Shown here: piece after piece, positions 53,972-62,966 of the stretch
Layout: every line of letters begins with the position of its first letter
Position numbering within the stretch: position 1 is the first letter of the stretch
Source of the DNA: Sansalvadorimonas sp965243775
GTDB taxonomy: Bacteria > Pseudomonadota > Gammaproteobacteria > Pseudomonadales > Endozoicomonadaceae
DNA length: 64,000 bases
NCBI GenBank assembly: GCA_965243775.1
Contig: CBDEWF010000149.1
Span: forward strand, 26,648 to 90,647
Direction of reading: 5' to 3'
The notes under the pieces: model-generated
The model's input: only the letters and a program-made list of their open reading frames with translations
Told to the model about the DNA's origin: nothing
The model's database searches: none
Position numbers and translations under genes: made by a program

Positions 53972-55375
53972 TCAGGCAAAGAATACCTTGTATGCACGGT
54001 AGATCTCGTGGATATCGAACTTGGAAGCCACTTCCATTGGGGAGTGCATGGACAGCAGGGCTGCGCCAGCATCAATGGTGCGGATACCATAGTGAGCCAG
54101 GAACATGGCAACAGTACCGCCGCCGCCTTCGTCGACTTCGCCCAGCATGCCGGTCTGCCAGGTAATATCGTTGGCATCGAACAGGGTGCGAAGCTCACTT
54201 ACAAATTCTGCATCAGCATCGCTGCTGCCGCCTTTACCGCGGGCACCGGTGTACTTGGTCAGAACGATACCGTAACCCAGCTTGGAAGCATTCTGTGCAT
54301 CGTGAACCTGCTTGAACAGAGGGTTCAGGCCGGCGTTAACGTCAGAAGACAGTGCACGGGAATTCCAGAAGCAGCGACGAACGGCATGACGGTCATCCTT
54401 GCTGGAAAGAATACGTGCAGCCAGTTCCTGCATGAAGTGTTCAATAAAGCGGGACTGCAGGCCGGTGGAACCAGTGGAACCGATCTCTTCCTTATCAACC
54501 AGGAAGCAGACAGCGGTGCGCTCTGGCGTGTGATCCAGATCCAGAATCGCACGCAGTGAGGTCCAGGCGCAGATGCGGTCATCGTGTCCGTAGCAGCCGA
54601 TCAGGCCGCGATCCAGACCGATATCACGGGCTTTGGCGGCTGGAACCAGTTCGAACTCGGCAGAGACAAAGTCCTGCTCGGTCATGTCGTACTTCTCGTT
54701 CAGCTTTTGCAGGGCGTGGTACTTAACCAGGTCCTTGATCTCGTCATCCTTGATATCGCAAGGAATGGAGCCAACCAGGACGTGCATTTCACTGCCCTTC
54801 AGGACTTCACCGGCTTTACGCTCACGCTGAACTTTTGCATCCAGGTGTGGCAGCAGATCAGGGATCATGAAGACAGGGTCGCTGTCGTCTTCACCGATGG
54901 TGATGTTAACCTTGGTGCCGCTCTTCAGGCAGACAACACCGTGCAGGGCCAGGGGGCGGGAAGCCCACTGATACTTTTTCACACCACCGTAGTAGTGGGT
55001 TTTCAGCAGAGCGTACTCAGAGTCTTCGTACAGGGGGTTCTGCTTGAGGTCCAGACGAGGGGAGTCTACGTGAGAAACTACAAAATCTGCACCTTCAGAG
55101 ATGTTTTCACTGCCAATAACTGCCAGCACCAGGTTTTTATCCCGCAGATTGAACCAAACTTTGTCACCTGGGTTCAAAACATCCTTTGACATGGCATCGA
55201 CAAAACCATGTTCTTCAGCCAGCTTCAGAGATTCGAGAACAAACTCGCGCTCTGTCTTGGCCTTATCCAGAAACGCTTTGTAGGGTTCACAGAAATTAAT
55301 AACGTCCTGGCGTTGTTCCTGATTCAGCTGTTTCCAGCCGTTTTCCTTTTTGTACAGCATGGTATTACCTGTCAT
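53972..55375 (-). CDS. M18-family metalloaminopeptidase
   Basis: A 467-aa cytosolic zinc aminopeptidase of the M18 family (aspartyl aminopeptidase/aminopeptidase I fold). Metal-site segments are VSHVDSPRLDLK (His ligand and Asp), the bridging region VDKEEIGSTGSTG with the catalytic Glu pair, ALSSDVNAGLNP (Asp), and the last His in LLSMHSPMEVASKFD. The N-terminal part (KNLVLAVIGSENISEGADF) matches the subgroup often labelled aminopeptidase 1. A second ATG at 55360 (MLYKKENGWKQL) is an equally good start. The enzyme trims acidic or other N-terminal residues from peptides, in line with the two nearby peptide transporters. Confidence 0.92.
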   Translation of the reverse strand: MTGNTMLYKKENGWKQLNQEQRQDVINFCEPYKAFLDKAKTEREFVLESLKLAEEHGFVDAMSKDVLNPGDKVWFNLRDKNLVLAVIGSENISEGADFVVSHVDSPRLDLKQNPLYEDSEYALLKTHYYGGVKKYQWASRPLALHGVVCLKSGTKVNITIGEDDSDPVFMIPDLLPHLDAKVQRERKAGEVLKGSEMHVLVGSIPCDIKDDEIKDLVKYHALQKLNEKYDMTEQDFVSAEFELVPAAKARDIGLDRGLIGCYGHDDRICAWTSLRAILDLDHTPERTAVCFLVDKEEIGSTGSTGLQSRFIEHFMQELAARILSSKDDRHAVRRCFWNSRALSSDVNAGLNPLFKQVHDAQNASKLGYGIVLTKYTGARGKGGSSDADAEFVSELRTLFDANDITWQTGMLGEVDEGGGGTVAMFLAHYGIRTIDAGAALLSMHSPMEVASKFDIHEIYRAYKVFFA

Positions 55376-55456
55376 ACATTGCCGCCTGTTAAAGCAGCAG
55401 GTTGGCTGTCGGATTAACGGGGGTTAATTCGGCAGTTATAAATATGCAAATTGAAG

Positions 55457-55581
55457 GGTAATGAGTCAAATGCGTTGATGACCCTTTACAACCTCGTCAC
55501 TCCTGCGAAAGCAGGAGTCTACCAGCTTGAGATTCCTGCTTTCGCAGGAATGACGGGCATCAACGCATTTCATACATGACC
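55457..55581. mobile_element. 125-bp miniature element, copy 2, with 8-bp target duplication
   Basis: It is nearly identical to 29073-29197 and the same length. Ends are GGTAATGAGTCAAATGCG and CGCATTTCATACATGACC. The direct repeat AATTGAAG flanks it (55449-55456 and 55582-55589), different from the one at copy 1, which shows independent transposition-like insertion. The remaining 200 bases to 55796 hold nothing recognisable. Confidence 0.88.
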
Positions 55582-55796
55582 AATTGAAGTGATAGTGAGT
55601 TATGTGGAGAAACCCACACTGGAAAAGATCTATCACGAAAATGAACGAGAAGAATAGGCCCCTTAATCATTCCCTGTATTGATACAAGGCAAAAATCTAC
55701 AGACATATACATAGAGAGGAAATATGAGAACATCACGGTAAAGATAGTTCTTTATTTCGTAAAACGAATGGTTTGTACGGTGTTTTCCGCCTGTTT

Positions 55797-57947
55797 CTAA
55801 ACTTCGTTAACGGTAAAGGAACTCAAAGGAAGAAAGACATTGGGAGGTTCTGACAGGGCCTCATCCAATGGAGCTGACATTTTGCTGGCGATGGTATAGG
55901 CCTGGCTGGCTGCATTGTTCCAGCTGTGAGTAGCCCTCCACCCTTGGTATTTTAAGGAGTTGGGCTCCAGTAACTCCTTATAAGTATCAAAGCTGAGCAA
56001 AGAGCTCGAGTGAATCAAATCACATATATGCCCCATTGTCTTCCAGAAGTGTGGTGTCGGCCTGAGGCTTATACTCTCGATGATAGATTTGAAGGCTGCT
56101 TCCAGAAGCGTCCTCTTGAGTTCAGAGTCCCCACTTGGCATCTGTGCCCATGCACTATTGCAGATAGCATGTTCCCATAGAATGAGTGGAAGGTCATCCG
56201 GGCTTTTGGCAATTTTCTTCAGTCTGCAATAAAGCTCGTTAGCCTGTTTAAAATCCATGCAATTCATTAAGCATTTTCCCAGTAAGCGCTGTGACAATGT
56301 TTGAACGTTCTCATGGGACTTTAATACATCCAAGGCATCCTGATATTTTGTTGCGGCCATAAGCAATCTGGTTGTGGCTATGCGTATTCCCTCATGTCTA
56401 CTGATATATGGCGTTAATTGCTTAATTAGTGGTTCAATATCACTAGCTGATAAAGCTATACCTGCTGCTGCGGCTTGGCTGATTATCAGTTCTGTTCTCA
56501 CAATTAAGGGAGCAGTTGTATTTGTTTTGCATTTTTTTTGTAAAGCGTCGGCTTCGGCCAGAGCTTGTTGTGCTTTGTCAAAGTTGTTGTGTAACACATG
56601 ATATCGACCCAGCGTACAATATAACTGCATGAGCTGATCATCTTTAAATGTCTGTTCAATGAAGGGCATACAAGCACACTGGCTTATCATTTGCTCTATC
56701 AGATTGCTATAGTCTTTTTTGTGCAGTTTAAATATGCATCCGCTGCATTCAGTAAAGCTGAGGCACAGGCTCTGAGCCTGTGACAAGTCATCAGGCACGC
56801 GTTTGAGCAGGTGTGTAAAATTATGATAAGTCTCTTCAGGTGGTACTGACGAGGTTGCGTAAGCCAGCCTGACGTACAGTGGAAAGAGGCGCTTTTTCAA
56901 AAACTTGGTATAATCGTTCTCTTTTTCTTTTTCTTTTTTTTTGTCCCTGTTGCGTTTGTAAATCTCGAAGCATTCCAGTGCATATTGGTATTTTTTGGTC
57001 TTACAGGCATTTCTAAAAATGACTTCCAGAGCTTGAAACCTGATAAACCTCGGTAAATGGTTATCCCAAATGTCTCGCGTATGAGTCAATACCGGTATAA
57101 GAGATTCATTTTGACGAGGTTGCGTAAGCCAGCCTGACGTACAGTGGAAAGAGGCGCTTTTTCAAAAACTTGGTATAATCGTTCTCTTTTTCTTTTTTTT
57201 TGTCCCTGTTGCGTTTGTAAATCTCGAAGCATTCCAGTGCATATTGGTATTTTTTGGTCTTACAGGCATTTCTAAAAATGACTTCCAGAGCTTGAAACCT
57301 GATAAACCTCGGTAAATGGTTATCCCAAATGTCTCGCGTATGAGTCAATACCGGTATAAGAGATTCATTTTCTTCGGGAGCATCATAAACTGTACTGATA
57401 GTGCTATTCATATAGTCTTTCAGAGTATCTTTTAATATTTGGGATGGTTTTTGGGCTGGATTGTATGAAGCTTCTCACTTAATGCTTCCAGTTTATGAAT
57501 GCGTTCGATATTTTTTTCCTTATCATGCAGTTGAGTTTTGAAGTTTTCACAAAGTAGTTCGGCTGCAACTGGGGTCAGTGATGTTATGGTGGTACAGTCT
57601 ATAAGCCAGTCGTGAACTTCATCAAAAGTTTGGTCATTTTTTATGACTTCTGCTCGGTCTGTTGGCTGCCGCCTATAGGTTTCGAGCAATAAGGGGAGCT
57701 TCTCACCCGGGTCAGGTTGTAACGCTGGCATGGACACCCGCTTGGATTTTGGAGCAGGGCATGTGAGGGAATCACTTCTCGTTCTTTTCCGTCCAGTCGC
57801 AGGAGAAGTGGTTTTAGCGGTTAGGCTGACTTTCCGCCCTAACCGACTTTTGACTGGAACCTTATGACGATCAGAGTAGGATTTTCCTTCTGGTGTTGAA
57901 GCAGAGAACGTTCTACCGATTTGCTGCTGGCTTTTGTCTGGATTCAT
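55797..57947 (-). pseudogene. Helical-repeat (TPR-like) protein, broken by a frameshift and a tandem duplication
   Basis: Three minus-strand pieces together match the intact 641-aa gene at 58113. Piece 1 (57947-57432) encodes the Ser/Lys-rich N-terminus with GRKRTRSDSLTCPAPKSKR, then KLEALSEKLH, and stops just after a frame slip near 57445. Piece 2 (57411-57106) resumes in another frame, reading MNSTISTVYDAPEENE and RFIRFQALEVIFRNACKTKKY, and stops at the junction of a 265-bp tandem duplication, which is not a multiple of three. Piece 3 (57089-55797) repeats that segment and continues to the natural end. The C-terminal 350 residues are paired helices resembling TPR repeats. Two independent lesions make loss of function likely, unless the pieces act separately. 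Confidence 0.8.
56847..57370. repeat. Tandem direct duplication, 265 + 259 bp
   Basis: The segment 56847-57111 recurs immediately as 57112-57370. The copies are essentially identical, differing by 6 bp in a CT-rich tract (one extra EK pair in the encoded KKKEKEKEND). The near identity means the event is recent. Confidence 0.93.
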
Positions 57948-58112
57948 GCTGGAGCCTGTTATATGTCAGTTTCATAACAAGTTCTTTGAAAAGATAAAGA
58001 TTGATTTGTTTAAAGAGAGGGATAAGAATGCTGGAGTCACTGTCAACCCTGTTATTTGCCAAATCGATGGTTTTTACGCGTATATAAGCTTGGGAAGGTG
58101 AAAATATGATGT

Positions 58113-60038
58113 TTAGACTTGGCTGGCTGAAAAAGAACTCATTGGGAGAAGTACACTGGAAGGTTCTAACGTAGCGGCATCACCTTGACCTGATTTGGCA
58201 AGGGCGAAGGCTTGGCTGGTAGCATCTTTCCAATTATGAATGTTCTGGTTGTTGAAAATAGATCGTAGTTGCTCTCTATAGTCATGAAAGTTGAGTGCTG
58301 AGTATTCGCGAATGTTTTCACATATATGGCCCATTGCATCCCAGGAGCTCCGCGTGCGTTCGTACCTTATACTTTTAGTAATTAAATCGAGGGCTATATT
58401 GAGGTGATAATTCCTCGATTTTGAGTGATGTGCCCACTCTCTATGGCAAATGGCATGTTCCCTTAAAGTTAATGAGAATTCAATATCTGAGGAGGTTTCT
58501 TTCTGGATTTGGGTGAACAGTGTATCCGCAGAATGGAAATCCTCGCATTGAACCATACACATTCCCAATAAACGTTTTGGCAATGTTTGGGAGCCTTGAT
58601 ATTGCCCTAATAATTGTTTGGCATTTCGGTAGTTACCTGTAGCTATGAACAACCTGGCGGCCGCAACACGTGCACCTTCGTAGGTGTTGATATGGGGCTC
58701 TAACTCTTTTAGAAGTGGCTGAGCCTCATTATCTGTCAAATCTATACGTGCAGCTTCAGCTCTGCCGATGGCTAATTCAGCTTTTACAACTAATGGAACC
58801 ACTGTTTTTGTGTTGCAGTTTTCCTGTAACTCTTTGATCCGTTCGAGAGCCTGCTGGGCTTCTTCAAACTGTTGAAGTGAAGCACAATATCGTCCCTGCA
58901 CACAACGCAATTGAATAAGCTGGTCATTTTTGAATTTTTCCTTTATACCACTCAAGCCTGAACATTTTGTTATCAGTTGGTTTATTAACGTGTTTAGGTT
59001 TTTCTTGCGAAGCTTCAGTATGCACTCGCTACACTCCGCACAGGTAGTGCAGAGATATCTGGAATGTGATCTATCAATAGGATCCTGGTCCTTGAGGTGC
59101 TCCAAATGTTTGAGAATTTCATCAGGCGGCTCTGTACCGGTTGCGTTAACCAGCCGAACGTATAGCGGGTAGATGCGGTCCGCCTGCTGCCGGTTATCTC
59201 CTCGTGCTTTGTTTTTGTTGTGTTGGTAAATTTCAAGACATTTCAGTATCGGCTGGTAGTTTTTGGTGGTGCAAGCCTTGTTGAAAATAACCTCCAGAGC
59301 TTTAAACCGTATAGCTCTCACTGGATGTTTTTTCCAGATACTTTGAGTACTAATTAATACAGAAATAAGGTGATGGCAGTCATGTTGGTTCGGGTTGTCA
59401 TAAATGGTTTGAATCATACTTTCCAGACAATTATTCAGGCCATGTTCTAGTATTGGGGATATGGGATTTCTGGCTTTAATATGATGGAATTTTTCTCTTA
59501 AGGCTTCCAGTTTATTAATGCGGTCAATCAAGGTTGTCTCATCATAATGCAGAGTCCTGAAGTTATTATAAAGTAGTTCGGTTGCTTCTATGGTCTCAGG
59601 TGTTATCTCTGTACATGAGTTAAGCCAGTCATGCATTTGGTCAAAAGTTTGCTGATTTTTCACAATGTTCAATTTATTTTGCCCTTTCGCTTTTCTATGG
59701 GCTTTGAGCAATTGGGGAAGGTGAGTTTCGGGTCTGTCACTGTATAACGTTCCCGTCAGTCGTTTGGGTGATGGAACCTGGGGGATAGGAGAGTCGCCTC
59801 TCTGTCTTTTCCTCCCGGCCAATGGGGTGGTTGAGGGGGTAGAGGCAATCTGTACCTGCGATCCTAACCTGCTTTTGACCGAGACAAGAGAAGGTGTTGC
59901 GGAGGAGGAGCTAACCTGACTTACTCTACTCTTGGCTGAAGCTGAGCGGAGTTCTTTTTCTCGATCGGCATGAAGTCCACTTCTTCCTGCAGTCGGGCGT
60001 ATAGGCCTTGGTTGTTGATGAATTTTGTCTGCATACAT
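58113..60038 (-). CDS. Helical-repeat (TPR-like) protein with NLS-like N-terminus
   Basis: A 641-aa protein with AGG suitably placed before the ATG. Residues 1-100 are disordered, Ser/Pro/Arg-rich and contain GRKRQRGDSPIPQVPSPKR, a bipartite nuclear-localisation-like pattern. Residues 100-640 are almost wholly helical; repeating units such as CVQGRYCASLQQFEEAQQAL, AARLFIATGNYRNAKQLLGQ and QCEDFHSADTLFTQI have TPR character. A CX2CX2C-like cluster (CTTCAECSECI, about 330) is conserved in the broken paralog (CLSFTECSGCI) and may bind metal. No signal peptide. The gene duplicates the pseudogene at 55797-57947. Function unknown; a host-targeted protein is a hypothesis. Confidence 0.72.
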   Translation of the reverse strand: MYADKIHQQPRPIRPTAGRSGLHADREKELRSASAKSRVSQVSSSSATPSLVSVKSRLGSQVQIASTPSTTPLAGRKRQRGDSPIPQVPSPKRLTGTLYSDRPETHLPQLLKAHRKAKGQNKLNIVKNQQTFDQMHDWLNSCTEITPETIEATELLYNNFRTLHYDETTLIDRINKLEALREKFHHIKARNPISPILEHGLNNCLESMIQTIYDNPNQHDCHHLISVLISTQSIWKKHPVRAIRFKALEVIFNKACTTKNYQPILKCLEIYQHNKNKARGDNRQQADRIYPLYVRLVNATGTEPPDEILKHLEHLKDQDPIDRSHSRYLCTTCAECSECILKLRKKNLNTLINQLITKCSGLSGIKEKFKNDQLIQLRCVQGRYCASLQQFEEAQQALERIKELQENCNTKTVVPLVVKAELAIGRAEAARIDLTDNEAQPLLKELEPHINTYEGARVAAARLFIATGNYRNAKQLLGQYQGSQTLPKRLLGMCMVQCEDFHSADTLFTQIQKETSSDIEFSLTLREHAICHREWAHHSKSRNYHLNIALDLITKSIRYERTRSSWDAMGHICENIREYSALNFHDYREQLRSIFNNQNIHNWKDATSQAFALAKSGQGDAATLEPSSVLLPMSSFSASQV

Positions 60039-60305
60039 GCAGGAACCTGCTATCTGTTTGCCTTAATAAGGTCTTCGAGCAGGAACAGGCTGGTTTGTTC
60101 AAGGAATGAATGAGTATGTTGGGTTCACTGTCAGTCCCGTTACCTGCCGAAGCCACTGAGCCGCAAAATAAAACCTCAACAGGCTCTGGTTTTATAAAAC
60201 TATCTAAAGATATCCTTGCAGCATTTTTACCAATTACTCGCTTTCCGCCCTTTCTGATATGGTAAAACAGCTTTTTATTGTTCAATTGAATTCAGTAACC
60301 AGTTT

Positions 60306-61256
60306 GTGAAGTCACTGACCATAATTGATATTGCCCGCCTGGCCGGTGTTGGCAAATCAACTGTCTCCCGCGTACTTAACAGTGATCCCAGGGTAAGTGA
60401 AAAGACCCGGGATAAAGTTAATGCTGTAATCAGGCAGCATGGGTTTATGCCCTCCAGACAGGCCCGGGCCATGCGCTCCGGTAAGAGTAAAACTATCGGG
60501 ATTATCGCCAGTCGCCTTGATTCCCCCTCGGAAAACCGAGCTATTCGGGGGATGCTGGAAAGTATTTATCAAAATGACTACGACGTTGTCCTGATGGAGA
60601 GTAACTTCTGTGCTGATAATATTCGCGACCATGTTGAGGCTCTGGCACGCAAGCAGGTTGAAGGCGTTATCATTATGTCTCTGCCTGGCGCAGATTACAG
60701 TTATCTGAATGACATGCCTTTTCCGGTCATTATGATGGCGCAGGCCGTCCCTGATCTGACCTCCATTGTTTATGATGACAGTGGTGCCATCACAAAAGTG
60801 ATGACTCACTTGCAGAAGCTTGGCCTGAGTCGTATGAGTTTTATCGGGGTATCCACTGATGACCCGACATCTGGTCAGCGTCGTTTGCAGGCTTACCTGA
60901 ATTACTGTGAAAAGAACCGGTTAGCCAGTCATTACTTCCTGGGGGAGCTTGGTTACCGCAGTGGTTATGAATTGGCGCAACAGGCACTTGAGACTGATCC
61001 GGAATGTCTGGTCTGTGCTTCCGACACTATTGCCATGGGGGTGCGCAAGTATCTGGTGGAGCAGGGCAGAGGCGATATTGTTGTCTCGGGTGTGGGCAAT
61101 AATGAGATGATTCGCTTTCTGTTTCCTGAGCATATCAGTGTGCGCCTGTCTTATAAGCAGTCCGGCATTAAAGCAATTGAACTATTGAAGCAGCTGATGG
61201 CGCATAAGTCGGCTCCTGGTATCTTCACCATGTCCAGCGAACTGATTACTTCCTGA
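60306..61256 (+). CDS. treR: Trehalose operon repressor, LacI family
   Basis: A 316-aa LacI-type repressor starting at GTG 60306. The N-terminal helix-turn-helix reads TIIDIARLAGVGKSTVSRVLN and the hinge helix PSRQARAMRSG follows. The periplasmic-binding-like domain aligns with E. coli TreR (MESNF, YDDSGAI, SGQRRLQAYLNYC, VGNN). TreR senses trehalose 6-phosphate and releases its operators. Two perfect GGGAACGTTCCC operators lie between treR and treB, so the gene probably controls treBC and, by roadblock or readthrough, not its own promoter, which must lie upstream. Confidence 0.93.
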   Translation: MKSLTIIDIARLAGVGKSTVSRVLNSDPRVSEKTRDKVNAVIRQHGFMPSRQARAMRSGKSKTIGIIASRLDSPSENRAIRGMLESIYQNDYDVVLMESNFCADNIRDHVEALARKQVEGVIIMSLPGADYSYLNDMPFPVIMMAQAVPDLTSIVYDDSGAITKVMTHLQKLGLSRMSFIGVSTDDPTSGQRRLQAYLNYCEKNRLASHYFLGELGYRSGYELAQQALETDPECLVCASDTIAMGVRKYLVEQGRGDIVVSGVGNNEMIRFLFPEHISVRLSYKQSGIKAIELLKQLMAHKSAPGIFTMSSELITS

Positions 61257-61294
61257 TTCGAGTTTCAAAATGTGAGTTTGTTTACCTGTCTTGT

Positions 61295-61306
61295 GGGAAC
61301 GTTCCC
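61295..61306. promoter_or_regulatory. TreR operator 1
   Basis: Perfect 12-bp palindrome GGGAACGTTCCC, the TreR/LacI-type operator, 39 bases after treR. Confidence 0.87.
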
Positions 61307-61321
61307 TTTTTTGATCGAATT

Positions 61322-61337
61322 TGTGAGCCAGATCAAA
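61322..61337. promoter_or_regulatory. Probable CRP site upstream of treB
   Basis: TGTGA-N6-TCAAA matches the CRP consensus TGTGA-N6-TCACA at 9 of 10 positions and lies between the two TreR operators, as expected for a catabolite-controlled PTS operon. Confidence 0.55.
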
Positions 61338-61365
61338 AAAATGAATGATCTTTTGGAAATGCAAT

Positions 61366-61377
61366 GGGAACGTTCCC
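61366..61377. promoter_or_regulatory. TreR operator 2
   Basis: A second perfect GGGAACGTTCCC whose centre is 71 bases from the first; it ends 21 bases before the treB ATG. The spacing of near seven helical turns suits DNA looping by a tetrameric or paired repressor. Confidence 0.87.
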
Positions 61378-61398
61378 AATTAGCATGTGACCCAGACC

Positions 61399-62835
61399 AT
61401 GAGTGATTTTTCTGGAGCAGAAGTCCGCGAGCTACTGTCCCTGGTTGGCGGCAAGGCCAATATTGCAACGGTAACCCACTGTATTACCCGTCTGCGCTTT
61501 GTACTGAAAGACCCTGCCAAGGCAGATCCCAAAGCTATCGAGAAGCTGCCTACTGTAAAAGGCACCTTTACTAACGCTGGTCAGTTCCAGGTTATTATTG
61601 GTCCGGCTGTTGGCGATTTCTATAAAGAGCTGGTTGCCCGCGCTGACCTCTCCAGTGCCAGCAAGGAAGAAGCCAAGCAGGCTGCTCGCCAGAACATGAG
61701 CACTCTGGAACGTATGATCTCCCATATGGCGGAAATCTTCGTTCCTCTGCTGCCCGCCATTATCTGTGGTGGTCTGATTCTCGGTTTCCGTAATGTTATC
61801 GGCGATATCGCCTTCCTTGAAGGCGGCAAGACCCTGACCCAGACCAGCCAGTTCTGGGCCGGTGTGCACTCTTTCCTGTGGCTGCTCGGTGAAGCGATCT
61901 TCTTCTTTCTGCCGGTTGGCGTAACCTGGTCTGTGGTCCGCAAGATGGGCGGCAGCGAAATCCTGGGCATTGTTCTGGGTGTGACCCTGGTTTCCCCTCA
62001 GCTGATGAATGCTTACAACATCGGCAAGATGGCTCCTGAGGTGTGGGACTTTGGCATGTTCACCATTGAAAAGGTGGGCTATCAGGCACAGGTCATTCCT
62101 GCGCTGATGGCAGGTCTGTTCCTTGGTTGGTTTGAGCTGCGCCTGCGTAAGCTGGTGCCAGATTACCTGCATCTGGTTATTATTCCTTTTGTCGCCCTGC
62201 TGACCACCGTTTTGCTGGCTCATACTGTTATTGGCCCTGTGGGTCGTGTCATTGGCGATGGTGTTGCCTTTGCTACTAAAGCGGCTCTGACCGGTGACTT
62301 TGCTATTATCGGTGCAGCACTGTTCGGCTTCTTCTACGCACCTTTGGTTATTACTGGTGTGCACCACACAACCAACGCTATCGAACTGCAGCTGATGCAG
62401 ACTATGGGCGGCACGATGATCTTCCCTCTGCTGGCTCTGTCTAACATTGCACAGGGTTCTGCATCCTTGGGTATCGCCCTCGTGAACAAGGACAAACTGT
62501 CCCGCGAGCTGAGCATTCCTTCTGTGATCTCTGCCTGGCTGGGTGTGACTGAACCTGCCATGTACGGTGTGAACCTGAAGTACAAGTTCCCAATGCTATG
62601 CGCGATGGTTGGCTCTTCTATCGCTGCGATGTTTGCTGCCATGTTCGGCGTTATGGCAAACGGTATCGGTGTTGGTGGCCTGCCAGGTATCTTGTCCATC
62701 CAGCCTCCTTTCTGGATGTCCTTCCTGATCTGCATGGTTATTGCCACAGTCGTACCGATGCTGATGACCATGGTGATCTACCGCATTAAAGAGCGTAACG
62801 GTCAACTGGGTGACCTGGCTCCTCAAGCGGCTTAA
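61399..62835 (+). CDS. treB: PTS trehalose-specific EIIBC component
   Basis: A 478-aa inner-membrane permease (ATG 61399; a GTG at 61387 is possible) that imports and phosphorylates trehalose to trehalose 6-phosphate. The EIIB domain carries the phospho-cysteine in VTHCITRLRFVL (about residue 28). The EIIC domain begins near 105 and has the signature GGLILGFRNVIGD, the GVTLVSPQLMNAY and APLVITGVHHTT blocks and SAWLGVTEPAMYG. The sequence follows E. coli TreB (473 aa). An EIIA (Crr-type) must be supplied in trans. It is controlled by the operators directly upstream. Confidence 0.95.
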   Translation: MSDFSGAEVRELLSLVGGKANIATVTHCITRLRFVLKDPAKADPKAIEKLPTVKGTFTNAGQFQVIIGPAVGDFYKELVARADLSSASKEEAKQAARQNMSTLERMISHMAEIFVPLLPAIICGGLILGFRNVIGDIAFLEGGKTLTQTSQFWAGVHSFLWLLGEAIFFFLPVGVTWSVVRKMGGSEILGIVLGVTLVSPQLMNAYNIGKMAPEVWDFGMFTIEKVGYQAQVIPALMAGLFLGWFELRLRKLVPDYLHLVIIPFVALLTTVLLAHTVIGPVGRVIGDGVAFATKAALTGDFAIIGAALFGFFYAPLVITGVHHTTNAIELQLMQTMGGTMIFPLLALSNIAQGSASLGIALVNKDKLSRELSIPSVISAWLGVTEPAMYGVNLKYKFPMLCAMVGSSIAAMFAAMFGVMANGIGVGGLPGILSIQPPFWMSFLICMVIATVVPMLMTMVIYRIKERNGQLGDLAPQAA

Positions 62836-62897
62836 TACCTGAAAGGTGTTGTGCAGGAACAGCGGAACACCTCACCAAAATCATTTAATGACTCTTT

Positions 62898-62940
62898 ACC
62901 GGCTGGTGGAAGCAGATCCCCATTCCATTGGCCGGTTTTT
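62898..62940 (+). terminator. Intrinsic terminator between treB and treC
   Basis: A 13-bp stem (62898-62910 with 62924-62936, three wobble pairs) is followed by TTTTTCTTTTT. It lies inside the treB-treC gap, so treC may be partly attenuated or have its own promoter. Confidence 0.75.
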
Positions 62941-62966
62941 CTTTTTGTGTTGACCGGACCTTGAAT

